Of a stretch of 64,000 nucleotides of DNA, positions 40,374 to 49,665 are shown piece after piece. How positions within the stretch are numbered: the stretch's first letter is position 1; the number at the start of each line of letters is the position of its first letter. Source of the DNA: Luteolibacter pohnpeiensis (GTDB taxonomy: Bacteria > Verrucomicrobiota > Verrucomicrobiia > Verrucomicrobiales > Akkermansiaceae); NCBI RefSeq assembly GCF_016595435.1, contig NZ_JAENIJ010000017.1, forward strand, positions 1 through 64,000. The letters run 5' to 3'. The position numbers and the translations under genes were made by a program. The notes beneath the pieces were generated by a model that saw only the letters and a list, made by a program, of their open reading frames with translations, was not told the DNA's origin and ran no database searches.

Positions 40374-40456
40374 AAAAAGTGCCTCAACCAACAGTGTTGG
40401 GATTCGCGCAATCGCGGCTTGCCAAGTCCTGCTGTGGGTGGGGATAGTTGCCACCG

Positions 40457-41242
40457 GTGAAACGTTGGAAGGCTTGGTTTTTCGGATGGTTGATGATGCT
40501 GGTGGCGGGAATTTCCTGCTACGGGCAAGAGGCACCATCGTGGATTGACCAGGAGGATTTGCCGCAACCTCCAGCCTTCGGGGTCTTGGATGAAGCCGGG
40601 TTGTATACCCGAAATCCAGAGGGGCTTAGGAGGATTTCCGATCTGGTGCGAGGTCTTGAACAACGCCATGGGTTCAAAATTTACGTGGTGATCGAGACGG
40701 TTTTGGATTCGGAGGGGAATCCAGGCGAACGGGCGATGAAGCTCTATCGGGCATGGCTGCCGAAGGGAAATGGTCTGGTGGTGGTTTTCCAGAGAGACAC
40801 GAAAATTCTGGGATTTGGCCGCGATTCCGAAGTCGCCGAAGATCCGGATTTTCTCAAACAGCTGGTGCCGTCGTATGAGACGACAAAGATACTGTGGGAT
40901 GAGTGGAACGGATTTGATCGATCCGAGGCAGCGGAGGTGTCTTTGGAGAATCTGGTGCAAAGCCTGGTCACCAAGTATGAGCGGTATTTTCAGAGTTTGG
41001 AGCAGCCGCCGCCCAAATGGCGGGCTTTCCGACTCTGGCTCATGGCGATCGGCGGGATATCCGTGCTGGCGCTCGCTGCATTTGCCTTGGTGTGGTTGGT
41101 GCGGCGGTTGGGAATTGATGCACCCCAGCAGTTTCATTTTCCGGAAATGGAGGTGCCGGAGCGATTGGGGGCGCCGTATGGGGGCGGCATGGTTAGCTCG
41201 CGTCGCTTTGACGGCGGCGCTGCCGACGATCTTCCGCGTTGA
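40457..41242 (+). CDS. TPM-domain membrane-anchored periplasmic protein
   Basis: A 261-residue protein. The frame opens with a TTG at 40448, but GTG at 40457 gives a clean signal sequence (MKRWKAWFFGWLMMLVAGISCYGQ); I prefer it. The TPM domain (about 40-150) runs from VLDEAGLYTRNPEGLRRISDL through a strand FKIYVVIETV to NGLVVVFQRDTKILGFGRDSEV. One C-terminal helix (LWLMAIGGISVLALAAFALVWLV) anchors it. TPM proteins include thylakoid phosphatase-like and photosystem-repair factors; the bacterial role is unclear. Its last 50 bases overlap the convergent DUF2062 gene. Confidence 0.8.
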   Translation: MKRWKAWFFGWLMMLVAGISCYGQEAPSWIDQEDLPQPPAFGVLDEAGLYTRNPEGLRRISDLVRGLEQRHGFKIYVVIETVLDSEGNPGERAMKLYRAWLPKGNGLVVVFQRDTKILGFGRDSEVAEDPDFLKQLVPSYETTKILWDEWNGFDRSEAAEVSLENLVQSLVTKYERYFQSLEQPPPKWRAFRLWLMAIGGISVLALAAFALVWLVRRLGIDAPQQFHFPEMEVPERLGAPYGGGMVSSRRFDGGAADDLPR

Positions 41243-41852
41243 GGCGGCTTTTGCGAACCGGCAGGTGCTGGGGCAGCAGGGCGGAGAACAAATGGACCAA
41301 TGGGTAAGCGCATAGGGCTAGCAGCACCCCGCTGGTGAGAAATCCGAGCGTGAAGTCAGCCGCTTTTGGTCCCAGAAATGGAGGTTTCGGCACGTTGAGG
41401 CTATCGTGCATCCATTGACCGAGCTTGAATTGCGCTGAAAAGACAAACGGAATGGTCAGTGGATTGGTGATCCAGCAAGCGGCGACGGCAAAAGGGACAT
41501 TTGCCTTCGCCTTCATCGCGATCAGGGCGGATGGAATCGTCTGGAACGGGATCGGCATCATCGAGAAAAACAAGCCGATGGCGATGCCGCTGGCGACGGT
41601 GTCCCGGCAGGGGACCCAGAGGTTGCGATTGAATAACGGCCTGGTGAGGGTTCGCCACCAAGCGAGATTGCGGAGGCGACGGTGGCGCAAGGCGCGGAAT
41701 GTTCTCCGCACCAACCTCAGATACCGAATTTTCAAGGTGATCTTGATGCCGCTACGTTTTGTCCGGGATTCGCACGAATCAACCGTAAATACCTTGCCGT
41801 AGTTAATTTCTCCTAACAGTCTTGCCGCATCTTGAACATGGAACCTTGGCAA
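41193..41852 (-). CDS. DUF2062 membrane protein
   Basis: A 219-residue protein with the DUF2062 core: RDTVASGIAIGLFFSMMPIPFQT, a glycine/proline-bounded helix pair, and CWITNPLTIPFVFSAQFKLGQW, followed by a further helix pair and a basic tail. Found fused to or near envelope glycosyltransferases in other bacteria; function unknown. No ATG precedes the domain: the only start in frame before it is the TTG at 41850-41852, inside the uppP start region, so the exact N-terminus is uncertain. The 3' end overlaps the TPM gene. Confidence 0.8.
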   Translation of the reverse strand: MPRFHVQDAARLLGEINYGKVFTVDSCESRTKRSGIKITLKIRYLRLVRRTFRALRHRRLRNLAWWRTLTRPLFNRNLWVPCRDTVASGIAIGLFFSMMPIPFQTIPSALIAMKAKANVPFAVAACWITNPLTIPFVFSAQFKLGQWMHDSLNVPKPPFLGPKAADFTLGFLTSGVLLALCAYPLVHLFSALLPQHLPVRKSRLNAEDRRQRRRQSDAS

Positions 41853-42722
41853 GCATTTCTCCTCGGTATTATTGAAGGCATTACCGAGTATCTTCCCGTC
41901 AGTTCAACCGGCCATTTGGTGGTGGCCCAGCGATTGATGGGCATCGGAACGGTCGATTCTTTAGACAAAATGGCGGCGGATGCATTCGCCATCTGCATTC
42001 AGGGTGGCGCGATTCTCGCGGTGCTCGGACTTTATTACAAGCGAGTTCTGCAGATGATCATGGGCGTTCTGGGGAAGGACCCGGAAGGCTTGAAATTGGC
42101 AATCGCGATCATCGCCGGGTTCATACCGGCGGCGATTTTGGGCATGCTTTTCAATGACTGGATCGAAGAAAAACTGTTCTCCCTCTGGCCGATCATTTTC
42201 GCCCTGATTGTCGGCGGAGCTGCGATTCTTGGAACCAGCTGGTGGCGTAAAAAACACCCGGCGGTCGGCGGCGGGAAGGATTTGATCGATCTCACCTGGA
42301 AGATGGCGGTGATCATCGGCCTGATGCAATGCGTGGCCATGTGGCCTGGCACCAGCCGAAGCCTGATGACGATCGTCGGAGGCGTGCTGGTCGGCTTATC
42401 GCTGCGGGCTGCGGTGGAATACTCGTTCCTGCTCGGCGTGTTGACCTTGACTGCCGCGACCGTGAAGAAGGCGGTCTGGAAGGTGGATGGTTTTGGCGGC
42501 CAATATGATACGCTCTTCGGCGGCACCAAGTTGATGTGGGAACACTACGGCACGGTGCCGTTATTGATCGGCATTGTGGCTGCTGCGGTTTCGGCGGCGA
42601 TTGCGGTGAAATGGTTGGTAAGCTACCTCCAAAGCCACGGCCTCACCCTCTTTGGCTGGTATCGCATCGCGATCGGACTGCTGATCGGCGGTTTGGTCGC
42701 CAGCGGGGTTTTCTCAGCCTGA
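41838..42722 (+). CDS. uppP: Undecaprenyl-diphosphatase (UppP/BacA)
   Basis: A 294-residue membrane enzyme that recycles undecaprenyl diphosphate to the monophosphate carrier used for wall, polysaccharide and lipid A modifications encoded here. Catalytic block EGITEYLPVSSTGH at 13-26 and the second block WPGTSRS in the middle are intact. ATG 41838 is chosen; a TTG six bases earlier is in frame. About eight helices. A strong terminator follows. The start overlaps the divergent DUF2062 start by 15 bases. Confidence 0.96.
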   Translation: MEPWQAFLLGIIEGITEYLPVSSTGHLVVAQRLMGIGTVDSLDKMAADAFAICIQGGAILAVLGLYYKRVLQMIMGVLGKDPEGLKLAIAIIAGFIPAAILGMLFNDWIEEKLFSLWPIIFALIVGGAAILGTSWWRKKHPAVGGGKDLIDLTWKMAVIIGLMQCVAMWPGTSRSLMTIVGGVLVGLSLRAAVEYSFLLGVLTLTAATVKKAVWKVDGFGGQYDTLFGGTKLMWEHYGTVPLLIGIVAAAVSAAIAVKWLVSYLQSHGLTLFGWYRIAIGLLIGGLVASGVFSA

Positions 42723-42755
42723 GGATTTCCGGCTTCGAAATTTCTGAATTCAAAT

Positions 42756-42799
42756 AAGGCGGGGTAAGCGGATTACGCTAATCCCGCCTTTTTCTTTTT
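42756..42799 (+). terminator. Rho-independent terminator of uppP overlapping the lspA 3' end
   Basis: AAGGCGGG (42756-42763) pairs with CCCGCCTT (42783-42790), with an inner AGCG/CGCT stem, and is followed by TTTCTTTTT on the plus strand. The right arm includes the last codons and stop of the convergent lspA gene. The minus-strand side has only a short T-rich stretch, so it may serve both genes with unequal strength. Confidence 0.85.
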
Positions 42800-43351
42800 C
42801 GTTTCCTCATACAGGCCGCCGATGAACAGCAAGCATGCGGCCGTGCAGATGCAGGAATCGGCAACATTGAAAGTCGGCCACCAGCCACCGCTGGCTGGGA
42901 CGATTTTGTCGTAGAACGGCAGCTTGATGGAGATGAAATCCACCACGTAGCCGGCTGATAGTTTGCTCCAGAAGCTGGCACCCTGCATTTCCGGCAAGCG
43001 GAAGCCTTGGACCAATCGATCCGTGAGATTGCCGAAAATGCCGCTGATCAATAAGGCCACGGCAATTTTCGAAATCAGCAAATGGAACGCGCCCCGTTTC
43101 CAAAAAAACGCGATCGCTGAAATCGCGATGATCGGGACGAACAGGAAAACGATCGGAGCCCAGGCGCTGCCGTTGCCGAAGCCGAAGGCAACGCCCTGGT
43201 TATGAACACGAATCCATTTGAAGAATCCTTCCGCAATGACGATCCCCTGGCCGTCGTAAGGAGATAGATGGTTGACCGTCCAAAACTTCGTTATCTGATC
43301 GACAACGTAGAGCGGGAGGGTGATCGCCAGAAATAATTTTGGGAAGGACAT
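42773..43351 (-). CDS. lspA: Lipoprotein signal peptidase (signal peptidase II)
   Basis: A 192-residue four-helix aspartic protease cutting prolipoproteins before the lipobox Cys. Motifs: NQGVAF (51-56), GNLTDR (107-112), catalytic D138 in YVVDFI and D165 in FNVADS. The chain is slightly longer than E. coli LspA because of an insertion between the third motif and DFI (LPEMQGASFWSKLSAG) and a Lys-rich tail (ETKKKKAGLA). It follows ileS by twelve bases, the common ileS-lspA operon order. Confidence 0.96.
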   Translation of the reverse strand: MSFPKLFLAITLPLYVVDQITKFWTVNHLSPYDGQGIVIAEGFFKWIRVHNQGVAFGFGNGSAWAPIVFLFVPIIAISAIAFFWKRGAFHLLISKIAVALLISGIFGNLTDRLVQGFRLPEMQGASFWSKLSAGYVVDFISIKLPFYDKIVPASGGWWPTFNVADSCICTAACLLFIGGLYEETKKKKAGLA

Positions 43352-43363
43352 GGGGCGGATTGG

Positions 43364-46111
43364 TTAAGCAACTACTCGGCCAGAAATGACATCGTCGCAA
43401 CGCTCACAAAGTCCGCTTTCCAGCAGTGGCTCATGCTTGCGGCAGCGTGGGCAAAGCTGGAGTTCGGTCTTGCGGGCAGTGGCCGATAGCTCATCGCCAG
43501 CGACCGTTTTCAGCTCGGCGACGATGAAGAACTCGGTGGCGAAATCGCGATCGTTCAGCAGATCGAGCAGCGGCTCATCGGCTGGGATCGTCAGCGTCAC
43601 ATCCGCCTCATTGTTGCGGGTGAACGCCTTGGCCTGGATTTGCGATTCGATCGCGGTCTGGATCGCACTCTTGATTTCAAAAAGCCGCTCGACCTTCTGG
43701 ATCGCATCGCCTGGCGCGAATTTTGGATTCGGCTCCGGGAAATCCTGTTCGTGGATGGTTCCCTCGGTGAAAGTCGCATGCTCCCAGGCCTCGTCAGCGG
43801 TGTAAGCGAGAATCGGTGCCAGCAGTTTCGACAACGCGACGAAAACCTCATGCATCGCCGCTTGCGAAGCGATCCGGCGCGGTGAACTCGGTGCGTCGCA
43901 ATACATCCGGTCTTTCAGTGCGTCGATGTAGATCGCGGAAAGATCGGCGGTGCAGAACTGGTTCAGCGAGTTGAATACCTTGCGGAATTCGTAGGTTTCG
44001 TAGGCCTTGCGGCACTCAGCAACCACCTCGTGCAGACGCTCGAGAATCCAACGGTCCAGCAAAGTGTAGGCCGGTTCGGCAGGCGCGGTTGCCGGATCGA
44101 ATCCATCGAGGTTGCCGAGCAGAATCCGCAGCGTGTTGCGCAGGCGGCGGTAGGGTTCCGCGACCTGCTTGAACAATTCCTCGCCGAACGGCACTTCGTT
44201 TTGCCAGTCCACCGACGACACCCAGAGGCGCACGATGTCGGCGCCGTATTGGTTGTAGAAATGCGCGGCATCGATCGGCTTGCCGGCTTTTTCCGCTTCG
44301 GATTTGGAGAGCTTTTTCTTGTCCTTATCGACCACGAACCCGTGGGTCATCACCGATTTGTAAGGTGCGCTGCCGCGGTAGGCAGTGCTGAGCATCAACG
44401 AGCTCTGGAACCAACCGCGGTGCTGGTCGGTCGCCTCAAGATAAAGATCGGCCGGTGCGTGCAGCTGGGAATTTTGTTCCAGCACGGCGACGTGCGAGCA
44501 GCCGGAATCGATCCAGACGTCCAGCGTGTCGCGGCATTTTTTCACGCCTTCCGGCAGACCGAGAAGCGCGGCGAGTTCGGCGTCGGATTTCTCGAACCAG
44601 AGGTTGGTGCCTTCTTTTTCCACCAGATCGGCGATCTTGCACGCAAGCTCGGCGGAAAGGATGGCCTTGTTGTCCTGGTCGAAGAAAACCGGCAATGGTA
44701 CGCCCCAGGTGCGCTGGCGTGAGATGCACCAGTCAGGCCGGGATTCGACGGTTCCGTAGATGCGATTGCGACCCCATGCAGGCAGCCACTCGACCTTGTC
44801 GATTTCGGTGAGTGCTTGACCGCGAAGGGTTTCCAGCGAGATGAAGAATTGCTCCACCGCGCGGAAAATGATCGGCGTTTTTGAGCGCCAGCAATACGGG
44901 TAGGAGTGGCTATAGACTTCCTGGCCGAGCAGCATGCCTTTGTCCGTGAGGATTTCGATGATGCGCTCGTTCGATTTGAAAACGTGGCGGCCGACCAGTT
45001 CCGGCATGCCGACTTCGTCGGTGTAGTTGCCTTCGTCATCGACCGGGGAAAGCACGCCCAGGCCGTTTTGTTGGCCGGCGACGTAGTCGTCCGCGCCGTG
45101 TCCTGGGGCGATGTGAACCGCGCCGGTTCCCGCGTCGGTGGTGACGAAATTGGCGAGGATCAGTTTTGAAGTTCGCTCAAGGAAAGGATGTTGCGCGAGC
45201 AATCCTTCAAATTCGCGGCCTTTGATTTCTCCGAGTGTCTCCGCCAGGGCAAAGCCGGTTTTTTCAGCGAACAGCTCGACCAATTCGGGGACGATGACCA
45301 AGGTTTCGACCTGATCGTCCTTAAGGAATTTGCCGATGATGTAAGTGAATTCCGGATGCAGCGCGATGCCGAGGTTGGACGGCAAGGTCCATGGGGTGGT
45401 GGTCCAGATGACCATCGAGGCGTCCGCCAACGCAGGCGAAACCGCTTCGCCGGCTTGCAGCGGGAATTTGACGAAAATGGCCGGGCTTTGCTTGTCGTGG
45501 TATTCCACTTCGGCTTCAGCCAGAGCGGTTTGCGCGCCGTAGGACCACTGGACCGGCTTCTTCGATTGGTAAACGCAGCCGCCTTCGACGAGCTTCGCAA
45601 AAACTCGGAGAATATCGGCTTCGTAGCCGGGATTCATCGTCAAATACGGGTTTTGCCAGTCGCCGAACACGCCAAGACGGCGGAATGAGGCGCGCTGGAT
45701 GTCGATGAATTTGCTGGCGAATTCGGTGCAACGGCGGCGGATTTCGCCCGGCTCAAGACCGGCGGCTTCCTTGACGACTTTGAATTCGATCGGCAGGCCG
45801 TGACAATCCCAGCCGGGGATAAATGGCGCGGTGAATCCGGCCATGGTCTTGGATTTAACCACCAGATCCTTAAGCACTTTGTTCAGTGCGGTGCCCATGT
45901 GGACGTCGCCGTTGGCGAACGGAGGGCCGTCATGGAGGATGAATTCCGGCGCATTTTGACTGCGGCGGCGGGCAATAATTTTTTCGTAAAGTCCGTCGTT
46001 TTCCCAACGCTCAAGGCGTTTCGGTTCGTTCTTCACCAAGTCCCCGCGCATCGGAAATGTCGTTTGCGGCAGGGTCAGCGTGTCTTTGTAGTTCGGGGCG
46101 GCGGCGCTCAT
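43364..46111 (-). CDS. ileS: Isoleucyl-tRNA synthetase
   Basis: A 915-residue class I synthetase. HIGH-type motif HMGT at 71-74 in GDVHMGTALNKVLKDL, KMSKS-type KLSKS at 600-604, the editing domain between (MVIWTTTPWTLPSNLGI, GTGAVHIAPGHGADD), and a C-terminal zinc finger of four Cys (CPRCRKH...CERC). The zinc finger and length mark the bacterial, mupirocin-sensitive-type form. It is the first gene of the ileS-lspA operon. Confidence 0.98.
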   Translation of the reverse strand: MSAAAPNYKDTLTLPQTTFPMRGDLVKNEPKRLERWENDGLYEKIIARRRSQNAPEFILHDGPPFANGDVHMGTALNKVLKDLVVKSKTMAGFTAPFIPGWDCHGLPIEFKVVKEAAGLEPGEIRRRCTEFASKFIDIQRASFRRLGVFGDWQNPYLTMNPGYEADILRVFAKLVEGGCVYQSKKPVQWSYGAQTALAEAEVEYHDKQSPAIFVKFPLQAGEAVSPALADASMVIWTTTPWTLPSNLGIALHPEFTYIIGKFLKDDQVETLVIVPELVELFAEKTGFALAETLGEIKGREFEGLLAQHPFLERTSKLILANFVTTDAGTGAVHIAPGHGADDYVAGQQNGLGVLSPVDDEGNYTDEVGMPELVGRHVFKSNERIIEILTDKGMLLGQEVYSHSYPYCWRSKTPIIFRAVEQFFISLETLRGQALTEIDKVEWLPAWGRNRIYGTVESRPDWCISRQRTWGVPLPVFFDQDNKAILSAELACKIADLVEKEGTNLWFEKSDAELAALLGLPEGVKKCRDTLDVWIDSGCSHVAVLEQNSQLHAPADLYLEATDQHRGWFQSSLMLSTAYRGSAPYKSVMTHGFVVDKDKKKLSKSEAEKAGKPIDAAHFYNQYGADIVRLWVSSVDWQNEVPFGEELFKQVAEPYRRLRNTLRILLGNLDGFDPATAPAEPAYTLLDRWILERLHEVVAECRKAYETYEFRKVFNSLNQFCTADLSAIYIDALKDRMYCDAPSSPRRIASQAAMHEVFVALSKLLAPILAYTADEAWEHATFTEGTIHEQDFPEPNPKFAPGDAIQKVERLFEIKSAIQTAIESQIQAKAFTRNNEADVTLTIPADEPLLDLLNDRDFATEFFIVAELKTVAGDELSATARKTELQLCPRCRKHEPLLESGLCERCDDVISGRVVA

Positions 46112-46148
46112 GACGGGGCGCGGACGCTAGCAACCACGGCGGACCGGG

Positions 46149-47432
46149 TCAACCACGGGGAATGTCCGCGTTTGCAATGGGATTTCCGCGGAATCGCCTC
46201 CAGACCCAGGCGAGGATCAGCGGAATGGCGACCAAAGTCACCGGCCACAATGCATCCAGCGGGGCGGTTTTCTCTCCCTGACTGAGCCGATCGATGAAAA
46301 ATCCGATCAGCGGTGCCCAAATGGCTGCGACTAAAGAGCTGGCTTGGGACTCAATGCTGAGGGTGGTCGCCGCCCGGCTTTCGTTGCCATCGCGATCGAA
46401 TCTGCCGATGTGGATCGGGCGCCAGAGGTTCTGAAGAATGCCGAGAAAGATGAAAATCGAGATCGCCAGCCAGCCGACGCCAGTGACCAGAGCCAAGCCG
46501 AGAATCATCATGGAGGCGATGGAAAGGAGAAAGATGCGATCGATGGCCGGCTCGACTCCACCGCTGGAGGATTCAAAACGATGTGCCGATTTCGACGCCT
46601 TGCTGGCGAGAAAATGCAACACCGCGTAGGAAAGTCCGCTGAAAACCGCAGTCCGCTGCTCGCCGCTGAGAGAAAGTCCTAGCGGTAGGGCGATGACCGA
46701 TGCCTGCACCACGATTTGCAGGTAATCCTTCACCACTGGATAGCCGCCTTCGAATGCGATGCTATCCATGACCAAGCGACGCACCGAACTTCGGGAGATC
46801 ACCTCCTTGAAGCCATCGACCAGGTGGCGGTAGGCTTGTTTCAGACCGCCGCCGGGTGCAATTCCGGCATCGAGCGATGCTGGATAGGTGGCGAGGTTGA
46901 TCAGATTCAGAAATGCTGGGATGGCACTGAGCAGGAACACCGTGGAGAAATTTCCGGTGATGAAAACCAGCACGGCAGCAATCAGGGATGAAAGCGCGGA
47001 GCCCATTTTTGACCAGGATCGGGTGTAGCCGTAAATCTTGGTTCGCTCGTTTTCACGTCCTTGTTGGCGCAGCCACGTGTAGATCAAGGTTTTGTGAGTG
47101 CCATCGCGGAAAGCGTCGGCAGTGCCGTAGAAAACCATCGCAAAAACCAGTAGCCAGGACTGGGCAGATAGCCCGAGTGCGAGGTAGGAGATGACGTAAC
47201 AGGCCATGCTGACGACCATGCAGCGACGGCGGCCGAAGGCATCGGCCAAGGCGCCTGAGGGGATCTGGCTGAGGTGACTGGCAACTTCTCGAACCGCGAT
47301 CAAGCCGCCGATGCCCAGGAAATCGATTCCTCGCTCGCGCAATGCCAACAGCAGGAATGCATCAAAGAACCGGAGGTTCTTGAGAAAGCCATAAAGTGAA
47401 AAGCGGGCGAGCATGGCGACGGGCCGAGGCAT
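46149..47432 (-). CDS. Major facilitator superfamily transporter
   Basis: A 427-residue transporter with about twelve helices. The loop between helices 2 and 3 reads SGALADAFGRRRCMVV, the MFS signature, and GYTRSWSKMGSALSSLIAAVLVF resembles the helix 5 region. The central loop (FEGG...LASKASKSAHRFESSSGG) is long. Alternative start at an internal ATG (47414) is possible. Divergent from the TonB siderophore receptor gene with 97 bases between; export of a siderophore is a reasonable guess, but many MFS roles fit. Confidence 0.85.
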   Translation of the reverse strand: MPRPVAMLARFSLYGFLKNLRFFDAFLLLALRERGIDFLGIGGLIAVREVASHLSQIPSGALADAFGRRRCMVVSMACYVISYLALGLSAQSWLLVFAMVFYGTADAFRDGTHKTLIYTWLRQQGRENERTKIYGYTRSWSKMGSALSSLIAAVLVFITGNFSTVFLLSAIPAFLNLINLATYPASLDAGIAPGGGLKQAYRHLVDGFKEVISRSSVRRLVMDSIAFEGGYPVVKDYLQIVVQASVIALPLGLSLSGEQRTAVFSGLSYAVLHFLASKASKSAHRFESSSGGVEPAIDRIFLLSIASMMILGLALVTGVGWLAISIFIFLGILQNLWRPIHIGRFDRDGNESRAATTLSIESQASSLVAAIWAPLIGFFIDRLSQGEKTAPLDALWPVTLVAIPLILAWVWRRFRGNPIANADIPRG

Positions 47433-47467
47433 AGCGTGGATACCGACATTTCATCGACGAAATTCTT

Positions 47468-47520
47468 GGAGTCTCGAATTTTTTGCCTATGACTCCAATT
47501 GCTTCGCCTCAATCGGAGTC
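47468..47520 (+). promoter_or_regulatory. Leader with mutually exclusive stem-loops before the TonB receptor gene
   Basis: Three blocks GGAGTC (47468-47473), GACTCC (47491-47496) and GGAGTC (47515-47520) are arranged so that the middle one can pair with either neighbour. The second pairing is extended by ATTG/CAAT around an 8-base loop and ends nine bases before the ATG at 47530, so it could cover the ribosome-binding region. This is an attenuator-like layout. No known riboswitch consensus is visible, and the transcription start is unknown. Confidence 0.4.
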
Positions 47521-47529
47521 AGATTTGTC

Positions 47530-49665
47530 ATGAAACCGAAAACCCGCCAGATATTGAGCTTCCGTTCGTTGAAACCGTCCCTTGCCGCTGTAGTCGGTGG
47601 CGTTGGATCTTGTTTGTTGATCCAAACAGGTGGCGCACAGGAGGTTTCGAGTCCGGATGCGCTCAAAACCCTGGTGGTGACCGCCGAGAAACAAGACGAG
47701 AGCTATCCCGTCAAAGAGGCAAGCACCGCAACGCGCAGCGACACGCCAATTGCGAAAACCCCGGTTTCCGTTCAGGTCATCCCGCGCTCGGTTTTCGTCG
47801 ATCAGGGGGTGTTCCGATTGAAGGATGTTTATCGAAATGTCAGCGGGGTTTCCGCCGTGAAGACGGAGGGCCTGGGGATTCAGTTTGAGAATTCCATGAT
47901 CCGTGGCTTTTCCCAGCTGGCATCGCTGGATGGCGTGAACCTCTACACCATGGCGCCGATGAATCTGGCGGGAGTCAGCAGGGTGGAAGTGTTGAAAGGC
48001 CCTGCGTCGTCACTTTATGGCGCGATCGAGCCGGGTGGGTTGATCAACGTGATGCCCCAGGTGGCGACGGCCACTCAGAAGAACGAAGTGTATGCCGAAT
48101 ATGGCAGCTACGATTATTATCAGGCCGGATTTGTCATGAACTCGCCGATTGGGGATGACGCGGCTTTGAGGATCGCTGGCGATTATCAGGATCAGGAATC
48201 ATTCCGCGATTTCCTGCACAATCAATCGACCTTTTTCTCGCCGTCATTCACTTGGAATATCTCGCCGCAGACCCGGTTGACGACCTGGTTGTGGTATCAG
48301 GATCTGGAACGTCCGCACGACAATGGCGTGGTCTTCACCAGCGATGGCAAGCCAACGGGCTCAATCTATCGCAACCTCGCCGGATTCGGTCATACGACAC
48401 AGGATATCGAGGATTTTGTGTATAGCCTGCAGCTGGAACACGATCTCAATCAGGATCTGACCCTGCGCGGGAAGGTGTTGGTGCATAACTTCGAAGCGGA
48501 GAATGATGCCATCCGGTGGTCGCCCGGGTCCGTTTCTGGAACGGTTAATAATTACCTGGATGCTTCCGAATTTGATAACTGGCAGTATAACTTTTTAGTC
48601 GACGGCATTTATAAATTCGACGTCGGCCCAACCAAGCATCAGTTCATCGCCGGGATTCAAGGTGATGTGAATGATTATAACTATCACCGCGTCACCGCGG
48701 CATTGCCGGTGATCGATGCCACGAATCCGGTCTATCCGACGGGTCCTTACAATTTCGTCGAAGGCTATGCGGATCAAAAGACGCTGACGAAATCCTTGGG
48801 TGGATACATCCAGGAGCAAATGGACGCCTTGGATGACCGGCTGCATGTCCTGTTAGGGGGGCGGGTGGATTACATCGATCAGTTTTACCGTCGTTTTTCT
48901 GATGGTAGAGAATTCAACCAATACGACACCGGATACACCGGGCGTTTCGGCGTTGCTTATGATCTAACACCTTGGCTGACGACCTACACGAATGTTTGCC
49001 GCTCCTTCAATCCCAATACCGCGGGAGGTAGCCTCGATTACAATGGCAATTCGATCGATCCGACCACCGGCTTGCAATACGAGGCCGGTGTGAAGCTGTC
49101 TCTGCTGGATGACCGGTTGGCGATCACCAGCTCGGTTTATCAGATCACCAAGGACAACGTGCCGGTTTCTGATCCGGATCACACCGGTTTCAGCGTGAAT
49201 GGCGGTGAGCTCCGCAGCCAAGGATTCGAACTGGATATGCTGGGTCAACTCACCCGGAATCTTCAGTTGATCGCGAGTTATTCTTACACCGACACGGAGG
49301 TGCTCGATTCCTCAAGCCTGCCGGTTGGTGCGAGGTTCGCTGGCGTTCCCCTGCAATCGGGAAGTTTGTGGCTGAAATATGATTTCACCTCCGGACCGTT
49401 GGAAAACTTCGGCGTGGGTGCGGGTATTTTTGCCGTCAGTTCCAGACCGGTTGATAATAACAATACTTTCGATCTGGCTGGCTATGCGAGATTCGACACC
49501 GCGATGTGGTATCGCAGGAATCTGAACGATGGCAAGCAACTGAAGCTTCAGCTGAATGTGCTCAACTTGTTCGATACCGAATACTATGAATCCGCATTCA
49601 GCACCGCCAGTGTGCAGCCTGGAACCCCTTGCGCCGCTTATGTCAAATGCAGCCTGACGTTTTGA
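47530..49665 (+). CDS. TonB-dependent siderophore receptor
   Basis: A 711-residue outer-membrane receptor. ATG 47530 gives signal MKPKTRQILSFRSLKPS...GGAQ; the longer frame from 47413 runs through the promoter. A TonB box-like DALKTLVVTAE follows, then the plug (AKTPVSVQVIPRSVFVDQG, SMIRGFS, VEVLKGPASSLYGAIEPGGLINV) and a 22-strand barrel. The C-terminus is YVKCSLTF with final Phe. The plug form is that of ferric-siderophore receptors (FhuA/FpvA type). First gene of an iron-uptake operon running to 53545. No classic Fur box is seen upstream. Confidence 0.94.
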   Translation: MKPKTRQILSFRSLKPSLAAVVGGVGSCLLIQTGGAQEVSSPDALKTLVVTAEKQDESYPVKEASTATRSDTPIAKTPVSVQVIPRSVFVDQGVFRLKDVYRNVSGVSAVKTEGLGIQFENSMIRGFSQLASLDGVNLYTMAPMNLAGVSRVEVLKGPASSLYGAIEPGGLINVMPQVATATQKNEVYAEYGSYDYYQAGFVMNSPIGDDAALRIAGDYQDQESFRDFLHNQSTFFSPSFTWNISPQTRLTTWLWYQDLERPHDNGVVFTSDGKPTGSIYRNLAGFGHTTQDIEDFVYSLQLEHDLNQDLTLRGKVLVHNFEAENDAIRWSPGSVSGTVNNYLDASEFDNWQYNFLVDGIYKFDVGPTKHQFIAGIQGDVNDYNYHRVTAALPVIDATNPVYPTGPYNFVEGYADQKTLTKSLGGYIQEQMDALDDRLHVLLGGRVDYIDQFYRRFSDGREFNQYDTGYTGRFGVAYDLTPWLTTYTNVCRSFNPNTAGGSLDYNGNSIDPTTGLQYEAGVKLSLLDDRLAITSSVYQITKDNVPVSDPDHTGFSVNGGELRSQGFELDMLGQLTRNLQLIASYSYTDTEVLDSSSLPVGARFAGVPLQSGSLWLKYDFTSGPLENFGVGAGIFAVSSRPVDNNNTFDLAGYARFDTAMWYRRNLNDGKQLKLQLNVLNLFDTEYYESAFSTASVQPGTPCAAYVKCSLTF

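Noticed and set aside
47433-47529. Cobalamin or other known riboswitch before the TonB receptor gene
   Set aside because: The gap is under 100 bases and lacks the conserved core of known classes; only simple alternative hairpins are present.
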